Assembly (NCBI GenBank): GCA_947471105.1
Contig: CANIYB010000059.1
Span: forward strand, 1 to 10,602
Reading direction: 5' to 3'
DNA length: 10,602 nt
Source: Cytophagaceae bacterium
GTDB taxonomy: Bacteria; Bacteroidota; Bacteroidia; Cytophagales; Spirosomataceae
The position numbers were made by a program, and so were the translations under genes. Positions within the stretch are counted from its first letter, which is position 1. The number at the start of each line of letters is the position of its first letter. The notes beneath the pieces were generated by a model that was given only the letters and a program-made list of their open reading frames with translations, did not search any database and was not told the origin of the DNA. This document shows, in pieces, positions 7,480-10,602 of this stretch.

Positions 7480-7842
7480 ATGAAAAAATTAATTACTTCT
7501 TTTGCTATCGTAGCAACATTAATGGGTTTTTCAACTCAAGTATCAGCTCAGGATTTCAATCCACAAGCGATGGTTCAGCGTCAGATCGACCGCATGGAAA
7601 CTGAATTAACTTTATCTAAAGATCAAATCAAAAAAATTGAGCCTTTGGTTACAGTGAGAATGGAAAAAATGATGGAATTCCGCCAAGCGGGTATGGAAAG
7701 AGAAGCCATGCAAGCTGAAATGAAAAAATTGAACGATGCTCAATTAGAGTCATTAAAGGCAATTTTAACTCCAGAGCAACTAGAGAAATACAAGACGATG
7801 CAAGCTGCCCAGCGGCAAGGTGGCGGAGGCCCTAGAAACTAG
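7480..7842 (+). CDS. Small secreted Spy/CpxP-like helical protein
   Basis: This 120-residue protein has a clear Sec signal peptide (residues 1-23, cleavage likely after QVSA). The mature part is predicted helical and charged. It holds an LTLSKDQ near residue 43 and an exact LTxxQ (LTPEQ) near residue 97, the pairing seen in Spy/CpxP-type periplasmic chaperones and stress sensors. It is rich in methionine (for example EKMMEF, GMEREAMQAEM), which could reflect flexible hydrophobic binding or metal contact. It ends in a short Gly-rich tail (GGGGP). The A-rich leader before the ATG (acacaaaaact) is typical of well-translated Bacteroidota genes. It begins 37 nt after eboF. Length and composition also fit the loosely defined small exported proteins common in this phylum, so the function is only suggestive. 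Confidence 0.75.
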   Translation: MKKLITSFAIVATLMGFSTQVSAQDFNPQAMVQRQIDRMETELTLSKDQIKKIEPLVTVRMEKMMEFRQAGMEREAMQAEMKKLNDAQLESLKAILTPEQLEKYKTMQAAQRQGGGGPRN

Positions 7843-7859
7843 TCCTAAAATCATTTCCT

Positions 7860-8954
7860 ATGATGAAGCACCTATTTGTTTGGATAGGGTTAGTTTGCGT
7901 ACCCTTTATTTTTCATGCTAAACCCCTCCGAGTGGGTGTTGCAGGAATGACCCACGGTCACGTGGGCCAAGTGTATAGCGCGATTAAAAAGCCCCAAAAA
8001 GATGTTATCATCGTAGGTTTTGCTGAACCAGATAAGGAACTTGCCTTATCCATCTTAAAACAACAAAATCTTCCTGATTCTCTTTGGTTCCCAACCTTAG
8101 AGGCTTTAATAGCCAAGACAAAGCCTGAAGCGATTGCAGCTTTCAACAGTATTTATGAGCATTTGGAAGTGGTTAAAGTGTGTGCTCCTAAAGGAATTCA
8201 TGTCATTGTCGAGAAGCCTTTGGCTGTCAACATGAATCATTTGAATCAAATGAAGGCGCTAGTGAGCCAATACAAGATTCATCTTTTGACCAATTTTGAA
8301 ACGACTTGGTATTCATCACATGCTAAAATGTGGCAAATGGTTAAGGAAGAAAAGTCATTGGGTACAATCCGAAAAGTAGTCATAATGGATGGACATCGCG
8401 GACCCAAGGAAATTGGTTGCTCCCCCGAGTTTCTACATTGGTTAACCGACCCGGTCAAAAATGGAGGAGGTGCTATCATCGATTTTGGATGTTATGGTGC
8501 GGATATCATGACTTGGTTGATGGATGGGAAAAAACCCATCGCCGTAACAGCTATAACTCAGCAATTGAAACCCGATTTATACCCTAACGTAGACGATGAA
8601 GCTACCATCATTTTAACGTATCCAGATTGTCAAGCCATCATTCAAGCTTCTTGGAATTGGCCTTTTGACCGAAAAGATACCGAAGTTTATGGGACCAAAG
8701 GGATTCTAGTGGCGAATAAAAATAATAAAATGAGGTATGTGGATGGAGATCGATATGGCAAAGAAAACATGATTGACTTAAGTCCTTTGCCACATGAAGT
8801 GTCCAATGTATTTCCTTATTTAGCAGCCGTAGTCCAAGGAAGGATTAAACCCAAAATGGATTTATCTTCATTTGAAATAAATCAGGTGGTCGTAGAAATA
8901 CTAGAGGCGGCCCGGGAATCTGCTAAAACAGGGAAAAAAGTTTTATTAAAATAA
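7860..8954 (+). CDS. Exported Gfo/Idh/MocA family NAD(P)-dependent oxidoreductase
   Basis: The 364 residues start with a hydrophobic Sec signal (about 1-20, ending FHA before KPLRVGV). A Rossmann domain follows with GVAGMTHGHVG at 26-36. The family's EKPLA sits at 118-122 with K119 as the expected catalytic lysine, and the C-terminal domain carries GGGAIIDFGCYGADI (202-216) with D208. Family members oxidise or reduce sugar and cyclitol hydroxyls using NAD(P). The His of the usual GxHxxD motif is Y212 here. Secreted members of this family in Bacteroidota hold their cofactor tightly, and several take part in 3-keto-sugar chemistry. Whether this one does is inference. It begins 17 nt after the Spy-like gene, and a second ATG at 7863 is an equivalent start. 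The signal peptide separates it from cytosolic inositol dehydrogenases. Confidence 0.92.
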   Translation: MMKHLFVWIGLVCVPFIFHAKPLRVGVAGMTHGHVGQVYSAIKKPQKDVIIVGFAEPDKELALSILKQQNLPDSLWFPTLEALIAKTKPEAIAAFNSIYEHLEVVKVCAPKGIHVIVEKPLAVNMNHLNQMKALVSQYKIHLLTNFETTWYSSHAKMWQMVKEEKSLGTIRKVVIMDGHRGPKEIGCSPEFLHWLTDPVKNGGGAIIDFGCYGADIMTWLMDGKKPIAVTAITQQLKPDLYPNVDDEATIILTYPDCQAIIQASWNWPFDRKDTEVYGTKGILVANKNNKMRYVDGDRYGKENMIDLSPLPHEVSNVFPYLAAVVQGRIKPKMDLSSFEINQVVVEILEAARESAKTGKKVLLK

Positions 8955-8973
8955 AAGATTTGTCTAATTAAAT

Positions 8974-9834
8974 ATGAATGCCATGATCAAAAAAATCTTG
9001 CTTACTGCCAGTATCATTTGTTTTCTATTCAATTTAAATGCCCAAAAAGGTCCAAGCATTAATGGAGTGCCTTTGGGTATGGTTTCGTATACCTATCGAC
9101 AAAGTCTACAAAAGGATATGCCAACCACCCTAGATTCTTTGAAAGCATTAAAGGTCTATGACATGGAATTTTCTAGCTTGTTTGGTAAAAAAGCGACTGA
9201 AATTAGAAAACTCTTAGATGAAAGAGGAATGTATTGTTCTTCCTTTGGCGTTAGTTATCAAGATGCATTAACGAAATCTGACGAAGTAGCTTCCAATGCC
9301 AAATCCTTAGGAGCAAAATTTGTGCGTGTGGCATGGATTCCACACGATGGTCCATTTACGAAGGAATTAGCTGATAAAACGATCGCAGACTTTAGCATCA
9401 TTGGCAAAAACTTAAAAGAAAATTATGGGTTAGAGTTTTGTTACCATAACCATGGGTTTGAATTTGCGCCATACGAAGGGGGTACTTTTTTTGATTATTT
9501 AGCAAAAAATACAGATCCGAAATATGTGAATTTTGAAATGGATATTTTATGGACCTTTTTTCCCGGAATTGATCCAGCCAAACTTTTAGAGCAATATCCA
9601 ACTCGCTTTAAGTTGATGCACGTAAAAGATTTAAAAAAGGGGATTGTAGGAAACTTGTCAGGGGGAACTTCTTCAGAAAATGACGTAGCCCTAGGAACAG
9701 GCCAATTAAATTTGCCAGCCATTATGAAGGCTGCTAAAAAGGCTAAGATCCAGCATTATTACATTGAAGATGAAAGCTCTCTTCATGCACTTCAAGTACC
9801 CGTATCAATCAAATATTTGCTTAGCATTAAGTAA
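8974..9834 (+). CDS. Exported TIM-barrel sugar phosphate isomerase/epimerase-like protein
   Basis: This 286-residue protein has a signal peptide (1-24, ending FLFNLNAQ). It carries the xylose-isomerase-like TIM-barrel motifs of the IolE/epimerase group: MEFS with E65, YHNHGFEF at 157-164, EMDILW at 188-193 (E188, D190), HVKDL at 216-220, LGTG at 240-243 and YYIEDE at 262-267. These give a plausible divalent metal site from E188, D190, H216 and E265. An exported enzyme is unlikely to meet sugar phosphates, so the real substrate is probably a free or oxidised sugar or glycoside. It lies 19 nt after the oxidoreductase gene. Such pairs recur in Bacteroidota and are a reason to expect sequential steps on one substrate. 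Start 8974 is chosen, with the ATG at 8983 as an alternative; both keep the signal peptide. Confidence 0.9.
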   Translation: MNAMIKKILLTASIICFLFNLNAQKGPSINGVPLGMVSYTYRQSLQKDMPTTLDSLKALKVYDMEFSSLFGKKATEIRKLLDERGMYCSSFGVSYQDALTKSDEVASNAKSLGAKFVRVAWIPHDGPFTKELADKTIADFSIIGKNLKENYGLEFCYHNHGFEFAPYEGGTFFDYLAKNTDPKYVNFEMDILWTFFPGIDPAKLLEQYPTRFKLMHVKDLKKGIVGNLSGGTSSENDVALGTGQLNLPAIMKAAKKAKIQHYYIEDESSLHALQVPVSIKYLLSIK

Positions 9835-9880
9835 AATACACCTAAACTGAATCCATAGGATAAAATATAATTTCATAGCA

Positions 9881-10465
9881 TTGAAAGATAAATTAACAGA
9901 TGCCGACTTATTCAAACTCTTCAAGAAAGGGGATGAATCTGCATTTGAAATTTTATACCGAAAATATTTTAACGCATTGAGTCATTATGGATTGCGCATA
10001 TGTCAGGATCATGAATTAATCGAAAATGCCATTCAAGATTTGTTTATCGATTTGTGGAGGAGGAGAGCATTTTTAAGTGATGTAGAAAATGTGAAATTTT
10101 ATTTAATAAAATCATTACGAAATCAACTCATTCGAAATAGCCAAAAAGATATCTTAGAAAACTCCGAAGATGTGAATGATTTTTTAGATTATTTAGGAAG
10201 CTTGTCGATTGAGCAAACTATCGTCCAAGAAGAATCGGAAGAATTTAGAAATGGCAAAATAAAAGAGGCCATTTCTAAACTGTCAAGCAGGCAAAAAGAA
10301 GTGATTCATTTGCGTTATTTTCAAAACTTAAGTTTAGATGAAATCTCAAATCTCATCGTTCTCCCTAAGCAAGTAGTCAAAAATTTGCTATCAAAATCAT
10401 ATGCCGTTTTAAGAGTCTACTTAAAATCAACCTATCTAGTAATTCTATTTTTATCTTTTTTCTAA
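9881..10465 (+). CDS. ECF RNA polymerase sigma factor, FecI/Bacteroidota type
   Basis: This 194-residue sigma-70 family protein of the extracytoplasmic function class shows region 2 at about 21-86 (AFEILYRKYF through AIQDLFIDLWRRR to KSLRNQLI) and region 4 at about 126-180. Its helix-turn-helix includes KLSSRQKEVIHLRYFQNLS and DEISNLIVLPKQVVKNLLSKS. The start is a TTG at 9881. The upstream reading frame is closed by a TGA at 9848-9850 with no ATG in between, so a non-ATG start seems real. The last dozen residues are strongly hydrophobic (STYLVILFLSFF), an ending seen in many sigma factors of this phylum. It lies 46 nt after the isomerase-like gene and 65 nt before the FecR-like gene. This order is typical of cell-surface signalling systems that turn on TonB-dependent uptake. 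Confidence 0.93.
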   Translation: MKDKLTDADLFKLFKKGDESAFEILYRKYFNALSHYGLRICQDHELIENAIQDLFIDLWRRRAFLSDVENVKFYLIKSLRNQLIRNSQKDILENSEDVNDFLDYLGSLSIEQTIVQEESEEFRNGKIKEAISKLSSRQKEVIHLRYFQNLSLDEISNLIVLPKQVVKNLLSKSYAVLRVYLKSTYLVILFLSFF

Positions 10466-10530
10466 AATAAATTAAACTTATTGGTTACGATTTGAATTTT
10501 TCAATACCTATATAATGTTCAAGATTATAT

Positions 10531-10602
10531 ATGAAAAATTTAAATACCGTTCAGGATTTTTTAGACCACGATTCTTTCATTCTTTGGGTAACCCAAAAGG
10601 AG
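10531..10602 (+). CDS. FecR-like anti-sigma factor (5' end only)
   Basis: Only 24 codons are in the window, starting at the ATG at 10531 and open to the edge. The N-terminus contains QDFLDHDSFILWV, matching the short motif with which Bacteroidota FecR-type anti-sigma proteins begin. Position directly after a FecI-type sigma gene on the same strand supports the call. The membrane segment and FecR domain would lie outside the window. The 65-nt gap before it (10466-10530) is AT-rich and shows no clear hairpin, so the two genes are probably co-transcribed. Confidence 0.7.
   Translation, partial: MKNLNTVQDFLDHDSFILWVTQKE

Noticed and set aside
10426..10462. Hydrophobic C-terminus of the sigma factor as a membrane anchor or frameshift artefact
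   Set aside because: It is only about 12 residues, the frame stays open to a normal stop, and similar hydrophobic endings are familiar in Bacteroidota ECF sigma factors.

Overview
The window looks like chromosomal DNA of a Bacteroidota bacterium, probably of the Cytophagales type. It is AT-rich, no gene has a clear Shine-Dalgarno sequence, and it carries a FecI-type sigma factor followed by an apparent FecR-type anti-sigma factor. Several exported proteins have short Sec signals ending in A-Q or similar. I cannot name the genus from sequence alone. No mobile element, tRNA, rRNA or CRISPR array is visible.

Layout: (1) Positions 1-861, minus strand: the N-terminal 287 codons of a secreted β-propeller protein, most likely an S9 (prolyl-oligopeptidase-type) peptidase whose catalytic half lies outside the window. 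(2) 862-1031: a 170-bp AT-rich divergent intergenic region that must hold the promoters for both directions. (3) About 1032-7442, plus strand: a complete, tightly packed six-gene ebo cluster in the order eboA-eboB-eboC-eboD-eboE-eboF, with junctions of -1 to +10 nt. (4) 7480-9834, plus strand: three genes for exported proteins, namely a small Spy/CpxP-like protein, a Gfo/Idh/MocA oxidoreductase and a TIM-barrel sugar isomerase/epimerase-like protein. (5) 9881-10602: an ECF sigma factor and the first 24 codons of a FecR-like anti-sigma factor.

The ebo cluster is the main item. It encodes a helical protein of unknown activity (EboA), a TatD-type metal hydrolase (EboB), a UbiA-type membrane prenyltransferase (EboC), a dehydroquinate-synthase-like cyclase (EboD), a xylose-isomerase-like TIM barrel (EboE) and an alkaline-phosphatase-superfamily protein (EboF). 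Published work on Nostoc punctiforme links the cluster to delivery of scytonemin precursors to the periplasm. Related clusters occur in many bacteria and in some algal plastids, but the molecule made or carried is unknown. A plausible inference is that these enzymes make a cyclitol-like, prenyl-anchored compound or carrier. Three of the proteins show active-site departures from their parent families: EboC in its second Asp-rich motif, EboD around the substrate loop, and EboF in several metal ligands.

The three exported proteins follow on the same strand with 17-37 nt gaps and no visible terminator, so they may be co-transcribed with ebo or form their own unit. The paired secreted oxidoreductase and TIM-barrel enzyme suggest periplasmic sugar or glycoside modification. 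The sigma/anti-sigma pair probably belongs to a cell-surface signalling system that continues beyond the right edge.
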